From Gammaproteobacteria bacterium (GTDB lineage Bacteria > Pseudomonadota > Gammaproteobacteria > SZUA-152): 32,126 nucleotides of DNA. The number at the start of each line of letters is the position of its first letter. Within the stretch, counting starts at the first letter, position 1. The stretch covers positions 1-32,126 of the forward strand of contig JAKIUF010000052.1 in NCBI GenBank assembly GCA_021647705.1. Reading direction: 5' to 3'. A program made the translations under genes and the position numbers. The notes under the pieces were generated by a model. The model was not told the origin of the DNA. It was given only the letters and a program-made list of their open reading frames with translations, and ran no database searches. Positions 22,943 through 31,085 of this stretch are shown in pieces.

Positions 22943-24238
22943 ATGATAAAAACAACATTGAAAAAACTGGCGATTGCTGCGGCAATTACCACTGCGTCAC
23001 TGGCCAGCACAGGTATGGCCTGGGCAGAAGACACCATCAAGGTCGGTGTGCTGCATTCACTGTCCGGCACTATGGCCATTTCAGAAACCACACTGAAAGA
23101 CACCATGCTCATGCTTATCGAAGAGCAAAATAAAAAGGGAGGGCTGCTCGGTAAAAAGCTCGAAGCTGTAGTAGTAGACCCGGCGTCCAACTGGCCGCTG
23201 TTCGCAGAAAAAGCCCGTGAGCTGATCTCCAAAAACAAAACCGATGTGGTGTTTGGTTGCTGGACATCGGTTTCCCGAAAATCTGTGCTGCCGGTTTTTG
23301 AAGAACTCAACAGCATCCTGTTTTATCCGGTGCAGTATGAAGGTGAAGAATCTTCAAAAAATGTATTTTACACCGGTGCGGCACCGAATCAGCAGGCCGT
23401 TCCCGCTGTTGATTATCTGATGAATGATATTGGTGTTAAACGTTGGATATTGGCCGGTACCGATTATGTGTATCCGCGCACCACCAATAAAATCCTTAAA
23501 GCCTATCTCATTGCAAAAGGCGTTAAGGAAAAAGACATCATGATCAACTACACGCCGTTTGGTCATTCTGACTGGCAATCCATTGTTTCCGACATTAAAA
23601 AATTCGGCAACACCGGTAAAAAGACAGCAGTGGTCTCCACCATTAATGGCGATGCCAATATTCCTTTCTACAAGGAACTGGGTAACCAGGGTATTTCCGC
23701 CGAAGATATTCCGGTTATTGCCTTCTCCGTGGGTGAGGAAGAACTTTCCGGTCTCGACACCAAGCCATTGGTGGGCCATTTAGCCGCGTGGAATTATTTC
23801 ATGAGCGTTGAATCTGATGAAAACGAAGAATTCATCGATGCCTGGAAAAAGTTCATCAAAAATAAAGACCGTGTCACCAATGATCCTATGGAAGCGCATT
23901 ACATCGGCTTCAATATGTGGGTGAAGGCCGTTGAAAAAGCGGGTACCACAGACCCCGCCGTTGTGCAGAAAGCATTAATTGGTGTCAGCGTACCTAACCT
24001 GTCTGGTGGTTATTCAGCAATGATGCCTAATCACCACATCACCAAGCCAGTACTGATTGGTGAAATCCAGAAAGATGGTCAGTTTGATATCGTTTGGGAA
24101 ACATCCGGTCTGGTCGCGGGCGATGCCTGGTCGGATTATCTACCGGGTTCCAAAGACCTGATTTCTGATTGGCGCTCACCGTTGTCTTGCGGCAATTACA
24201 ACACCAAAACGAAAAAATGCAGTGGTCAAAATTATTGA
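22943..24238 (+). CDS. urtA: Urea ABC transporter substrate-binding protein UrtA
   Basis: A 431-residue periplasmic binding protein with a signal peptide cleaved after AWA (residue 28). The UrtA signatures are plain: IKVGVLHSLSGTMAISETTLKD, VVFGCWTSVSRKSVLPVFEELN, LFYPVQYEGEESS, FYTGAAPNQQ and GTDYVYPRT. It captures urea and delivers it to the UrtBC permease. A closely related subfamily binds short-chain amides, so urea is the likely but not certain ligand. The ribosome site AGGAGA lies 7 nt before the ATG. It sits between the porin and a strong hairpin that precedes urtB, so it may be more abundant than the membrane subunits. Confidence 0.93.
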   Translation: MIKTTLKKLAIAAAITTASLASTGMAWAEDTIKVGVLHSLSGTMAISETTLKDTMLMLIEEQNKKGGLLGKKLEAVVVDPASNWPLFAEKARELISKNKTDVVFGCWTSVSRKSVLPVFEELNSILFYPVQYEGEESSKNVFYTGAAPNQQAVPAVDYLMNDIGVKRWILAGTDYVYPRTTNKILKAYLIAKGVKEKDIMINYTPFGHSDWQSIVSDIKKFGNTGKKTAVVSTINGDANIPFYKELGNQGISAEDIPVIAFSVGEEELSGLDTKPLVGHLAAWNYFMSVESDENEEFIDAWKKFIKNKDRVTNDPMEAHYIGFNMWVKAVEKAGTTDPAVVQKALIGVSVPNLSGGYSAMMPNHHITKPVLIGEIQKDGQFDIVWETSGLVAGDAWSDYLPGSKDLISDWRSPLSCGNYNTKTKKCSGQNY

Positions 24239-24279
24239 TCCGTAGTTTTTTATGGTGTGAATAACAATAATTAGTTCCC

Positions 24280-24309
24280 CCGTCATACCGGTAAAGGCCG
24301 GTATGACGG
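24280..24309. repeat. Strong hairpin between urtA and urtB
   Basis: CCGTCATACCGG and CCGGTATGACGG form a perfect 12-bp stem with the loop TAAAGG. No T-run follows, so it looks like a REP-type hairpin that protects the urtA message or attenuates urtB rather than a full terminator. Confidence 0.8.
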
Positions 24310-24372
24310 TGAGGAGTTAATGGGGCAGCAGTAATACTTTTGTTTTCCGGTTTATTTTAAGCGAGTACACAT

Positions 24373-26034
24373 ATGTCAGTATCTGCAACAACAGTAACAG
24401 TGAAAAAAACCTTTTCACCGTTGCTGTTTTTTTTCGTGTCTTTTTTCATGTTAATGAGCATGACCCAGCAGACGATTGCCAGTGAAATGCCCGCTGAAAG
24501 CTCATTGGAAGATGCCTGGAAAACACTGAGTCAGAAAAACTACAATAAAAAAGCCGAGGCTATTGAGGTCATTGCACAAGAAAACCCGCCTGAAGCCCGT
24601 CCGGCCATGAAAGCCATGCTGGAAGGACAGCTGTATTATGCCAAACGCGGCAAGGCACTTTATTTTCTAAAAGAAGTTAACGACAACTACGAATTCACTC
24701 CCCTGTTTGATACTGATCCGGCACTCAAACCTGTGCTACAGGAAAACAGACGGGGCTTCAAAAAAGTCAAAGTCAATAATCGTCTGAGACGCATGATCCG
24801 CCAGTTGCTCGCAGTGATGCAACTCAAACACGAAGATGCTGACATCAGGTTGGCAGCGGTACAGGAGCTGCTAAAGAACCCTGAAACCGAAGCTGCTGAC
24901 CTGGTGAAAAATGCCATTGGTAAAGAAACCGATCAACGGGTCATTACCTCCATGCAAACCTTGCTGGCGGTTATTCAGCTTGAAAGCGGTGACGAAACTG
25001 CGCAACTGGCGGCCATCAACACACTGGCCAACAGTCTCAACTCGTCAGCCATGAATGCACTGGCGGCCTATCAGGCTCCCACCAAAGCACTGGAAAACAA
25101 AGCTCAATCAGCCATTAATAAAATCAATGACAAACGTGATCTTTATGCCAAAGCCGAAACCATATTCTTCGGCCTGAGTCTGGGCTCCGTGCTAGCCTTG
25201 TCTGCCATTGGTCTCGCGATTACCTTCGGTGTCATGGGTGTTATTAACATGGCCCATGGTGAGCTGATGATGATCGGCGCTTACACCACTTATGTGGTTC
25301 AGCTGTTAATGCCCGATAACATCGCAATGTCGATACTGGTGGCGATCCCGGCGGCCTTTATTGTCTCGGGACTGGTGGGCATTGCCATTGAGCGAGGTGT
25401 CATTCGCCATCTTTATGGCCGTCCGCTGGAGACATTGTTAGCCACCTTCGGTGTCAGTCTGGTATTGCAACAGACCGTGCGTTCTATTTTCTCACCCTTG
25501 AATCGCAGCGTGGAAACACCGGAATGGATGTCCGGTGCCTGGCAGATTAATGAAGTGCTGGCGCTGACCTGGAACCGTCTTTACATCATCTTTTTTTGTC
25601 TCGCGGTGTTTATGGCACTGATCGCGGTGATGAAAAAAACCTCGCTGGGTTTACAGGTACGCGCGGTCTCACAAAACCGCACCATGGCCCGTGCCATGGG
25701 CGTGCGTTCAAAATGGGTAGATGCACTGACCTTCGGCCTGGGCTCCGGTATTGCCGGGCTGGCCGGTGTCGCGTTAAGCCTGCTCACCAATGTCGGCCCC
25801 AATCTCGGTCAGGCATACATCATTGATTCCTTCATGGTGGTGGTGTTTGGCGGTGTGGGTAATTTGTGGGGCACGCTGGTGGCAGGTATGACTCTGGGGG
25901 TGATCAACAAACTGCTGGAGCCCTGGGCAGGAGCGGTACTGGCAAAAATTCTGGTGCTGATATTTATCATCCTGTTTATACAGAAGCGACCTAAAGGTTT
26001 GTTCCCCCAGCGCGGCCGGGCAGCGGAGGACTAA
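24373..26034 (+). CDS. urtB: Urea ABC transporter permease UrtB
   Basis: A 553-residue inner-membrane protein. Residues 1-40 carry a hydrophobic leader, about 45-255 form a helical, probably periplasmic domain common in proteobacterial UrtB, and about 265-550 are the LivH-like permease with GVMGVINMAHGELMMIGAYTTY, the conserved AVSQNRTMARAMGV loop and GGVGNLWGTLVAGM. With UrtC it forms the membrane channel of the urea importer. It follows urtA after a 134-nt gap with a hairpin. The ribosome site before the ATG is weak (GCGAG), and a start further inside the leader cannot be excluded. Confidence 0.92.
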   Translation: MSVSATTVTVKKTFSPLLFFFVSFFMLMSMTQQTIASEMPAESSLEDAWKTLSQKNYNKKAEAIEVIAQENPPEARPAMKAMLEGQLYYAKRGKALYFLKEVNDNYEFTPLFDTDPALKPVLQENRRGFKKVKVNNRLRRMIRQLLAVMQLKHEDADIRLAAVQELLKNPETEAADLVKNAIGKETDQRVITSMQTLLAVIQLESGDETAQLAAINTLANSLNSSAMNALAAYQAPTKALENKAQSAINKINDKRDLYAKAETIFFGLSLGSVLALSAIGLAITFGVMGVINMAHGELMMIGAYTTYVVQLLMPDNIAMSILVAIPAAFIVSGLVGIAIERGVIRHLYGRPLETLLATFGVSLVLQQTVRSIFSPLNRSVETPEWMSGAWQINEVLALTWNRLYIIFFCLAVFMALIAVMKKTSLGLQVRAVSQNRTMARAMGVRSKWVDALTFGLGSGIAGLAGVALSLLTNVGPNLGQAYIIDSFMVVVFGGVGNLWGTLVAGMTLGVINKLLEPWAGAVLAKILVLIFIILFIQKRPKGLFPQRGRAAED

Positions 26035-26037
26035 CTC

Positions 26038-27153
26038 ATGTTATTAATGAACATATTAAAAAATGACAAACCCGGTTTATGGTTGCTCGGTATTCTGTTG
26101 GTGGTGAGCATTGCCGTACCGATATTGAATTTGGTCGTGCCGGAAAACAGTGCCTTTCACCTGTCCACTTACACCGTCACCCTGCTGGGCAAATACCTGA
26201 CCTATGCCCTGCTCGCTGTGGCCGCTGATCTCGTCTGGGGTTATCTGGGTATTCTTACCCTGGGTCATGCCGCCTTTTTTGCGTTAGGCGGCTATGCCAT
26301 GGGCATGTACCTGATGCGTCAGATTGGTGAGCGTGGCGTGTATGGTGATCCCGTACTGCCGGATTTCATGGTCTTTTTGAGCTGGCAGGAGCTACCGTGG
26401 TTCTGGCAAGGTTTCGACCAGTTCTGGTTTGCGGCACTGATGATTATTTTGATACCCGGCATACTCGCGTATGTTTTTGGTTATCTGGCATTTCGCTCCC
26501 GCGTCACCGGGGTGTATCTGTCCATCATCACCCAAGCCATGACCTATGCACTGATGCTGGCTTTTTTCCGCAACGAAATGGGCTTTGGTGGCAACAACGG
26601 CCTCACCGATTTTAAAGATATTTTAGGTTTTGATCTGCGCGCAGACAGCACTCGCATTGCCCTGTTTCTGGCTTCGGCGACTGCACTGGCCATCGGGTAT
26701 GTGTTAAGCCGTATTATTGTCAGTTCACGTCTGGGGCTGGCCAGTGTGGCTATTCGTGATTCCGAAAGCCGCAGCCGTTTTATCGGTTACCGGGTGGAAA
26801 ATATCAAACTGTGGGTCTTTGTGTTTTCCGCCATGCTGGCAGGTATTGCAGGCGCATTGTATGTACCACAAGTGGGCATCATCAACCCCGGTGAATTTTC
26901 CCCGCTGAATTCCATTGAGCTGGTGATCTGGGTCGCCATTGGTGGTCGTGGCACACTCTATGGTGCGATCATCGGAGCCTTGTTAGTGAATTATTCCAAA
27001 ACTTATTTTACCGCCGCCCTGCCGGAAATATGGTTATATGCACTGGGTGCGTTATTTATCCTGGTTACCCTGTATTTGCCCAAAGGTATTGTCGGCTTGT
27101 GGAGTTTACGCAAAACACGAAAAACACAAAAAATGCGTGAGGAAAAGACATGA
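26038..27153 (+). CDS. urtC: Urea ABC transporter permease UrtC
   Basis: A 371-residue LivM-like permease with about ten helices. It has LGILTLGHAAFFALGGYAMGMYLMRQIG, the long UrtC-specific loop around WFWQGFDQFWFA, NNGLTDFKDILGF, the ESRSRFIGYRVENIKLWVF loop and WVAIGGRGTLYGAIIGA. It partners UrtB in the membrane. The start has GGAGG 8 nt upstream and lies 3 nt after the urtB stop. The 3' end overlaps urtD by 4 nt (ATGA). Length and motifs match the family; nothing is missing. Confidence 0.93.
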   Translation: MLLMNILKNDKPGLWLLGILLVVSIAVPILNLVVPENSAFHLSTYTVTLLGKYLTYALLAVAADLVWGYLGILTLGHAAFFALGGYAMGMYLMRQIGERGVYGDPVLPDFMVFLSWQELPWFWQGFDQFWFAALMIILIPGILAYVFGYLAFRSRVTGVYLSIITQAMTYALMLAFFRNEMGFGGNNGLTDFKDILGFDLRADSTRIALFLASATALAIGYVLSRIIVSSRLGLASVAIRDSESRSRFIGYRVENIKLWVFVFSAMLAGIAGALYVPQVGIINPGEFSPLNSIELVIWVAIGGRGTLYGAIIGALLVNYSKTYFTAALPEIWLYALGALFILVTLYLPKGIVGLWSLRKTRKTQKMREEKT

Positions 27154-27980
27154 AAGCGATGCAGGCTTTACGTGAATTTTCACGACGCGACCGGGTGTTT
27201 GATTTTCTGGTGCAGGCCGAGCCCCCGGCGCTTGACCTCAGCCATAACATTATTTTGTACCTCGAAGGCATTAATAAAAGCTTTGACGGTTTTAAGGCCA
27301 TTAACGACCTTAACTTGTACATCGAGACCGGCGAGCTGCGCTGTATTATCGGGCCCAACGGTGCGGGAAAATCCACGATGATGGATATCATCACCGGCAA
27401 AACCCGCCCGGATACCGGTCAGGCCTGGTTTGGTCAGCGCCTGAATTTACTGGAAATGGATGAACCGGAAATTGCCGAAGCCGGTATCGGGCGTAAATTC
27501 CAAAAGCCCACCGTATTTGAAAACCTGAGTGTGTTTCAGAATCTTGAACTGGCCATGTCACAGGACAAACGTGTCTGGCCATTACTGGTGGCTCGTCTCA
27601 CAGGCGAACAGCGTGATCATATCGATGAAGTGCTGACCATCATCGGCCTGAACGCACTGATACATGACCCGGCGGGAAAACTTTCACACGGACAAAAACA
27701 GTGGCTGGAAATCGGTATGTTGTTAATGCAAAAACCGGCGCTATTGCTGGTAGATGAACCCGTGGCAGGTATGACTCATCAGGAAATGGAACGCACCGCA
27801 GAATTGCTCACCTCACTGGCAGGAAAACATTCCGTGGTAGTGGTGGAACATGACATGGACTTTGTGCGCTCCATTGCGCGCAAAGTCACCGTATTGCATC
27901 AAGGCAGCGTGCTGGCCGAAGGCAGCATGGCCGACGTGCAGTCTAATCCACGGGTCGTGGAGGTATATCTCGGTGAGTGA
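27150..27980 (+). CDS. urtD: Urea ABC transporter ATPase UrtD
   Basis: A 276-residue LivG-like ATPase. Walker A is GPNGAGKST (residues 68-76), the Q-loop region contains GRKFQKPTVFENLSV, the signature is LSHGQKQWLEIG, Walker B is LLLVDEPVAGM, and the switch His is in VVVVEHDMDF. It powers urea import together with UrtE at the cytoplasmic face. The start overlaps the urtC stop by ATGA, indicating coupled translation. All catalytic motifs are intact, with Ser-His-Gly-Gln replacing the common Ser-Gly-Gly-Gln signature, as in other UrtD proteins. Confidence 0.93.
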   Translation: MKAMQALREFSRRDRVFDFLVQAEPPALDLSHNIILYLEGINKSFDGFKAINDLNLYIETGELRCIIGPNGAGKSTMMDIITGKTRPDTGQAWFGQRLNLLEMDEPEIAEAGIGRKFQKPTVFENLSVFQNLELAMSQDKRVWPLLVARLTGEQRDHIDEVLTIIGLNALIHDPAGKLSHGQKQWLEIGMLLMQKPALLLVDEPVAGMTHQEMERTAELLTSLAGKHSVVVVEHDMDFVRSIARKVTVLHQGSVLAEGSMADVQSNPRVVEVYLGE

Positions 27981-28683
27981 TACCAACATGTTAAGCATTC
28001 GTGGCCTCAACCAGTTTTATGGGCAAAGCCATACCCTGTGGGATATTGAACTGGATGTCCGCGAAGGCAAATGCACCTGTCTGATGGGACGAAACGGCGT
28101 GGGCAAAACCACCCTGCTCAATTGCATTATGGGTGCCCTACCATTAGATTCTGGTGAAATTATTTACCGCGACATGGCATTACACACCCTGCCCATGGAA
28201 CACCGGGCAAAACTTGGCATTGGTTATGTGCCTCAGGGGCGGCAAATTTTTCCCATGCTGACCGTGGAGGAAAATCTGCAAATCGGCCTGCCCGCCCGCC
28301 CCGACCGCGCACGCAAAATACCAGGATTCATTTATGAACTATTTCCGGTATTAAAAGAAATGCACCAACGTCGTGGTGGCGATTTATCCGGTGGTCAACA
28401 GCAACAGCTGGCCGTAGGACGCGCTCTGGTCATTGATCCCAAACTGTTGATTCTGGATGAACCAACGGAAGGCATTCAACCCAATATCGTGGCAGAGATC
28501 GGTGACATTATTGGCAAGCTTAATCGTGAAATGGGTATGACGGTTTTGCTGGTGGAACAAAAACTGCCCTTTGTGAAAAAAGTGGCGGACCAGTTTTGTA
28601 TTCTTGACCGGGGCCGCCCAGTGGCCAAAGGCCAGGTGGATGAACTTTCCAAAGAACTGATCAAGAAATATTTGACGGTATAA
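27973..28683 (+). CDS. urtE: Urea ABC transporter ATPase UrtE
   Basis: A LivF-like ATPase of 236 residues from the GTG at 27973, or 231 from the ATG at 27988 (MLSIRGLNQFYGQ). The GTG is preferred because GGAGG lies 9 nt upstream inside urtD, giving an 8-nt overlap; most relatives begin at the ATG-equivalent. It has Walker A GRNGVGKTT, GYVPQGRQIFPMLTVEENL, signature LSGGQQQQLAVGRAL, Walker B LLILDEPTEGIQ and switch His replaced by Gln in LLVEQKL, as is usual for UrtE. It completes UrtABCDE. The operon ends here; no urease genes follow, and a repeat element begins 48 nt later. Confidence 0.93.
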   Translation: MSDTNMLSIRGLNQFYGQSHTLWDIELDVREGKCTCLMGRNGVGKTTLLNCIMGALPLDSGEIIYRDMALHTLPMEHRAKLGIGYVPQGRQIFPMLTVEENLQIGLPARPDRARKIPGFIYELFPVLKEMHQRRGGDLSGGQQQQLAVGRALVIDPKLLILDEPTEGIQPNIVAEIGDIIGKLNREMGMTVLLVEQKLPFVKKVADQFCILDRGRPVAKGQVDELSKELIKKYLTV

Positions 28684-28763
28684 ATTCAGTATTGGAAAAA
28701 CAGACCTTTACTTGCAGATGAAGTAAATACATTTATTAACTGATGTTACGCAGGCCTCTGACT

Positions 28764-28793
28764 GTAGGGTGGAACAAGCGCAGCGGTTCCACC
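28764..28793 (-). repeat. REP-like palindrome, copy 4
   Basis: GTAGGGTGGAAC, AAGCGCAGCG and GTTCCACC; reverse orientation, inside the 369-bp element. Confidence 0.85.
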
Positions 28794-28983
28794 TGATATG
28801 CTATAAGGAACAACAAATCGCCTCTGTGCTCACGACTGCTGACAAAAAAACACCCTGCAACAAAAACCCTATGGCCTGAAACAGGAGAAAAAAGCCCTTA
28901 TGCAACAACAACTCACCGGCAAACGGCGAGTCAGGGTCAACGTCGATAACTGAGCGAACCTTGAACAGGTCCCTTTCCCGTTT

Positions 28984-29011
28984 GGTGGAACCGCTACGCT
29001 TGTTCCACCCT
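28984..29011 (+). repeat. REP-like palindrome, copy 5
   Basis: GGTGGAAC, CGCTACGCTT and GTTCCACC; identical core to copy 1, inside the 369-bp element. Confidence 0.85.
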
Positions 29012-29093
29012 GGCCGGCCTGGCCTGATGGCTATGCAGCGGGTGGGCATGTGTTTTTGACCACCCTGTGGCTACGAGTGCGTAACATCAGTTA

Positions 29094-29354
29094 TTAAATC
29101 AAACCCTCTTCTTTTCTGACTTCCAGCCGTATGGCTTCCATATCCAGAAACCCCGCATCACCACTTTTTTCTCCTTCAATCAGAGCAACACGTAAAGCTT
29201 CCAGTTTTGAATCTGCTTCTTTTTCCTCCAGTAATCGCAAGCCTTCACGTACAAGTTCGCTTGCAGTGGCGTCACGTCCTTGCCTGACATGGGACTCAAT
29301 GAAACTGTTCCAATGCTCACCAAGGCTTAACGTTTGTGTTTTTGCTTGTGCCAT
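29094..29354 (-). CDS. ParD-like antitoxin, orphan (86 aa)
   Basis: The N-terminal half (TQTLSLGEHWNSFIESHVRQGR, then ATASELVREGLRLLEEKE) is the ribbon-helix-helix DNA-binding region of ParD/CopG antitoxins; the C-terminal half should wrap the toxin. In the family parE follows directly, usually overlapping. Here the stop codon falls in the end of the 369-bp inverted-repeat element and no ParE-like frame is found downstream, so the toxin has been lost or replaced. The last residues (RKEEGLI) may be partly element-derived. Autoregulation is suggested by a direct repeat upstream. It may now act only as a repressor or as an anti-toxin toward a ParE elsewhere. Confidence 0.8.
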   Translation of the reverse strand: MAQAKTQTLSLGEHWNSFIESHVRQGRDATASELVREGLRLLEEKEADSKLEALRVALIEGEKSGDAGFLDMEAIRLEVRKEEGLI

Positions 29355-29376
29355 TTATATAACCCCCAAACCATAC

Positions 29377-29417
29377 GATATATTCTTGTAATCAAGATAT
29401 ATTCTTACAATTGTCAA
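29377..29417 (-). promoter_or_regulatory. parD promoter region with operator-like direct repeats
   Basis: GATATATTCTT occurs at 29377-29387 and 29396-29406, a 19-bp period suited to two RHH dimers on one DNA face. On the minus strand a perfect -35 box TTGACA lies at 29412-29417; no strong -10 is placed at the ideal distance. The repeats would occlude the promoter. Confidence 0.5.
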
Positions 29418-29575
29418 ATGGAAGGAAAAATGCAAAAGGTTTATTTTGACTGTAATTTTGGCAACTTACAGCAGAATATTGGTTTATAAGGAAAAATTTC
29501 CTTTTTTATGGGGCTGCTGACTTGCACAAATTAGAAGCACCCGCACCGACCACCATCTACCCCCATCGATTCTGT

Positions 29576-29872
29576 TTATGCATAATTGGAACGATAAGGC
29601 TGGACATGTAAATCAGACTTGTTTTGGCGAGATTGCCATAGATCGTAAGCATTTTGCAGGCGAAGCCAATGGTCAGCAGATGGTTTTTTAAATACCAGCT
29701 CCAAACGTAACGCCATTTCTGGAGTTATTGCACCTCTACCATTTAAGACTTTTGAAAGTGTTTTACGACTTATATTTAAATGCTTTGATGCATCAGTGAT
29801 GGTGAGCTCTAAAGGGGTAATTACTAATTCTTTTAGAATTTCACCAGGGTGTGCGGGGTTATGCATGCTCAT
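29576..29872 (-). CDS. higA: HigA-family antitoxin
   Basis: A 98-residue Xre-type helix-turn-helix protein with the HigA/VapI layout: [13 protein letters not shown] at the N-terminus, the [26 protein letters not shown], then [10 protein letters not shown] and the [11 protein letters not shown] helix. It neutralises HigB and represses the operon. Its ATG overlaps the higB stop (TAATG), so toxin is translated first and the two are coupled. An ATG two codons downstream (MHNPAHPGE) is an alternative start. Nothing is truncated. Confidence 0.92.
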   Translation of the reverse strand: MSMHNPAHPGEILKELVITPLELTITDASKHLNISRKTLSKVLNGRGAITPEMALRLELVFKKPSADHWLRLQNAYDLWQSRQNKSDLHVQPYRSNYA

Positions 29873-30150
29873 TAGTGATAATCCTCATAATTGACTATTT
29901 CCGCATCTCGGCCTATGAACCGAAACGTTACTCTCCAATTGCCATTAACCGAAACAGACCAAATATTTTTGCGACGGCCTTTTAGTTCATGTAGCTGTAA
30001 ACCGGGTAAATCCATGTCCTGTGGGCTTTCAGCCAAATCTAGGTTGGTGAGTATTAACCTTAACCGTTTGGCATGTTTTGCTTGAATGCCAGACGACTTA
30101 CCCGTTTTGTAGAAACGCTCTAATCCCTTATGTATGAAACTGGTTATCAT
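29872..30150 (-). CDS. higB: HigB-family toxin (RelE superfamily mRNA interferase)
   Basis: A 92-residue protein matching the HigB pattern throughout: IKGL-type start ([13 protein letters not shown]), [32 protein letters not shown], then [15 protein letters not shown] and the C-terminal NYEDYH, whose Tyr/His and upstream Lys/Arg residues are typical of ribosome-dependent cleavage of mRNA. The toxin-first order and 1-nt overlap with higA are characteristic. It is preceded by a strong promoter with an embedded palindrome. The pair appears complete and probably active. Confidence 0.92.
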   Translation of the reverse strand: MITSFIHKGLERFYKTGKSSGIQAKHAKRLRLILTNLDLAESPQDMDLPGLQLHELKGRRKNIWSVSVNGNWRVTFRFIGRDAEIVNYEDYH

Positions 30151-30157
30151 AGCACTA

Positions 30158-30185
30158 ATTGTAACCTAAAAGGTTACGTTGTCAA
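30158..30185 (-). promoter_or_regulatory. higBA promoter and operator
   Basis: On the minus strand a consensus -35 TTGACA (30180-30185) and -10 TACAAT (30158-30163) are 16 bp apart. The palindrome GTAACCT-AAA-AGGTTAC (30161-30177) fills the spacer and touches the -10, so HigA binding would block polymerase. The higB ATG is 8 bases beyond the -10, so the transcript is nearly leaderless. Confidence 0.8.
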
Positions 30186-30219
30186 GTGGGTGTATCGGTG
30201 TTTTAAAGGCTTAACTTAT

Positions 30220-30436
30220 CCTGATTACCCATAATCCTCAGCCAACTCATAGCATTTGAGTAGCTAATAAATTCAATGGGTTACAATGCTTAGTCAAGTA
30301 TATTTCTCTCAAAGTAGAAAAAATAGCATCATTCATGATGCATATTAGGCGGTGTCTTTAAACCGTAATAATGTATTCATTGGGCTTATAGGGCAATGTC
30401 GGGTTCTGTAATGACTGAGGATTATGGGTAATCAGG
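30220..30436. mobile_element. 217-bp MITE with perfect 22-bp inverted ends and 8-bp target duplication
   Basis: Ends 30220-30241 and 30415-30436 are perfect reverse complements (outer bases CCTGATTACCCATAATCC). The octamer TAACTTAT directly flanks both sides (30212-30219 and 30437-30444), as left by transposition. The interior has a palindrome GCATCAT-TC-ATGATGC (30326-30341) and no coding capacity, so movement would need a transposase in trans. An 8-bp duplication fits several IS families; none is assigned. Confidence 0.88.
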
Positions 30437-30770
30437 TAACTTATTAGTATTCGGCAAATTTTCCCCGCAATCTTACGGCATATCTGCTCTGTTTTTTTCG
30501 CTCAAACCCTGTTTCCGGAAAGCTCAACATCCCGGAAACCCCGCAAAAAAAATGGGGCAAATAGCATATTGACGATTTATTTTAGAGAAATTAACTTCAA
30601 TCTTTATATACAACTTCTATTTTGGGTGGTCTCAAGCGTGGCTGAAAGAATAATTTTCTACCAACTAACCATCAATATGATACTAGACCCTTTTTTTACT
30701 CAGCATAGCATTACAGCATCCTGTTATTTTGCCTTCTTGGCACACCGATAACTAGCCTGACACAGGGGGG

Positions 30771-31085
30771 TTAATGATTCTTTCGAGAAACGACAAAGAT
30801 AAAAAATACTGTAAATATAGGCATTATCCACCATAAATAAGAAGTAACTAAATAATAAAGTTTTTCCCCTATAAAACCATTCTCATCCGAGAACAATATA
30901 ATATATATTTTTTCATCAACTAACGATAGTGATAATTGACTATCCAAAGATGGTGAAGTCTTTAACACAAGAAAATTAGTAGGGTCATCTACTAATAGAA
31001 TAACGGCGGTAAATAATTTTGTTATAATAAAAAATATAGCTACCATTATAAGCATGTATTTAATTTTAGGGTTTTGATAGACCAT
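30771..31085 (-). CDS. Two-helix membrane protein beside amidase remnant (104 aa)
   Basis: Helices at about residues 10-31 (MLIMVAIFFIITKLFTAVILL) and 80-100 (YLWWIMPIFTVFFIFVV) enclose a roughly 50-residue loop, probably periplasmic. It starts inside the amidase frame, overlapping its 3' end by 20 nt, so the two were co-transcribed. A membrane partner of a cell-wall amidase could be an immunity protein for an exported effector or a holin-like lysis protein; neither can be decided from sequence. AT-rich codon use differs from the urt genes, suggesting transfer. Confidence 0.6.
   Translation of the reverse strand: MVYQNPKIKYMLIMVAIFFIITKLFTAVILLVDDPTNFLVLKTSPSLDSQLSLSLVDEKIYIILFSDENGFIGEKLYYLVTSYLWWIMPIFTVFFIFVVSRKNH

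Larger units (their letters stand above)
28684..29093. other. Intergenic stretch occupied by an inverted-repeat element
   Basis: It consists almost entirely of the 369-bp element described separately. An 82-codon minus-strand frame at 28801-29049 runs through a REP copy and looks spurious. No terminator for urtE with a U-tract was found; REP copy 4 may serve. Confidence 0.55.
28731..29099. mobile_element. Candidate MITE-like element, 369 bp, 22-bp inverted ends
   Basis: Ends 28731-28752 and 29078-29099 are reverse complements with one mismatch (core AACTGATGTTACGCA). Inside, REP copies 4 and 5 lie in inverted orientation about 190 bases apart. A further copy of the end sequence stands alone at 14071-14090. 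No obvious target duplication flanks it. The right end coincides with the last codons of the parD-like gene. No transposase is encoded. Confidence 0.6.
30151..30770. other. Intergenic region with higBA promoter and a MITE
   Basis: It contains the higBA promoter and operator, a 217-bp MITE at 30220-30436 with flanking target duplication, and a small inverted repeat GTTTCCGG/CCGGAAAC (30511-30518, 30532-30539). A 60-codon plus-strand frame at 30569-30751 starts at TTG, has no ribosome site, and is not supported. Confidence 0.6.

Noticed and set aside
22943-24238. Reading the binding protein as an amide- or branched-chain amino-acid-binding protein
   Set aside because: The GCWTSVSRKSVLPVFEELN and PVQYEGEESS motifs together with the full urtBCDE order fit the urea family better.
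28801-29049. 82-codon minus-strand frame
   Set aside because: It lies wholly within the 369-bp repeat element and translates a REP copy, so it is probably not a gene.
30569-30751. 60-codon plus-strand frame with hydrophobic residues
   Set aside because: TTG start, no ribosome site, no recognisable pattern, and AT-rich sequence in which such frames arise by chance.
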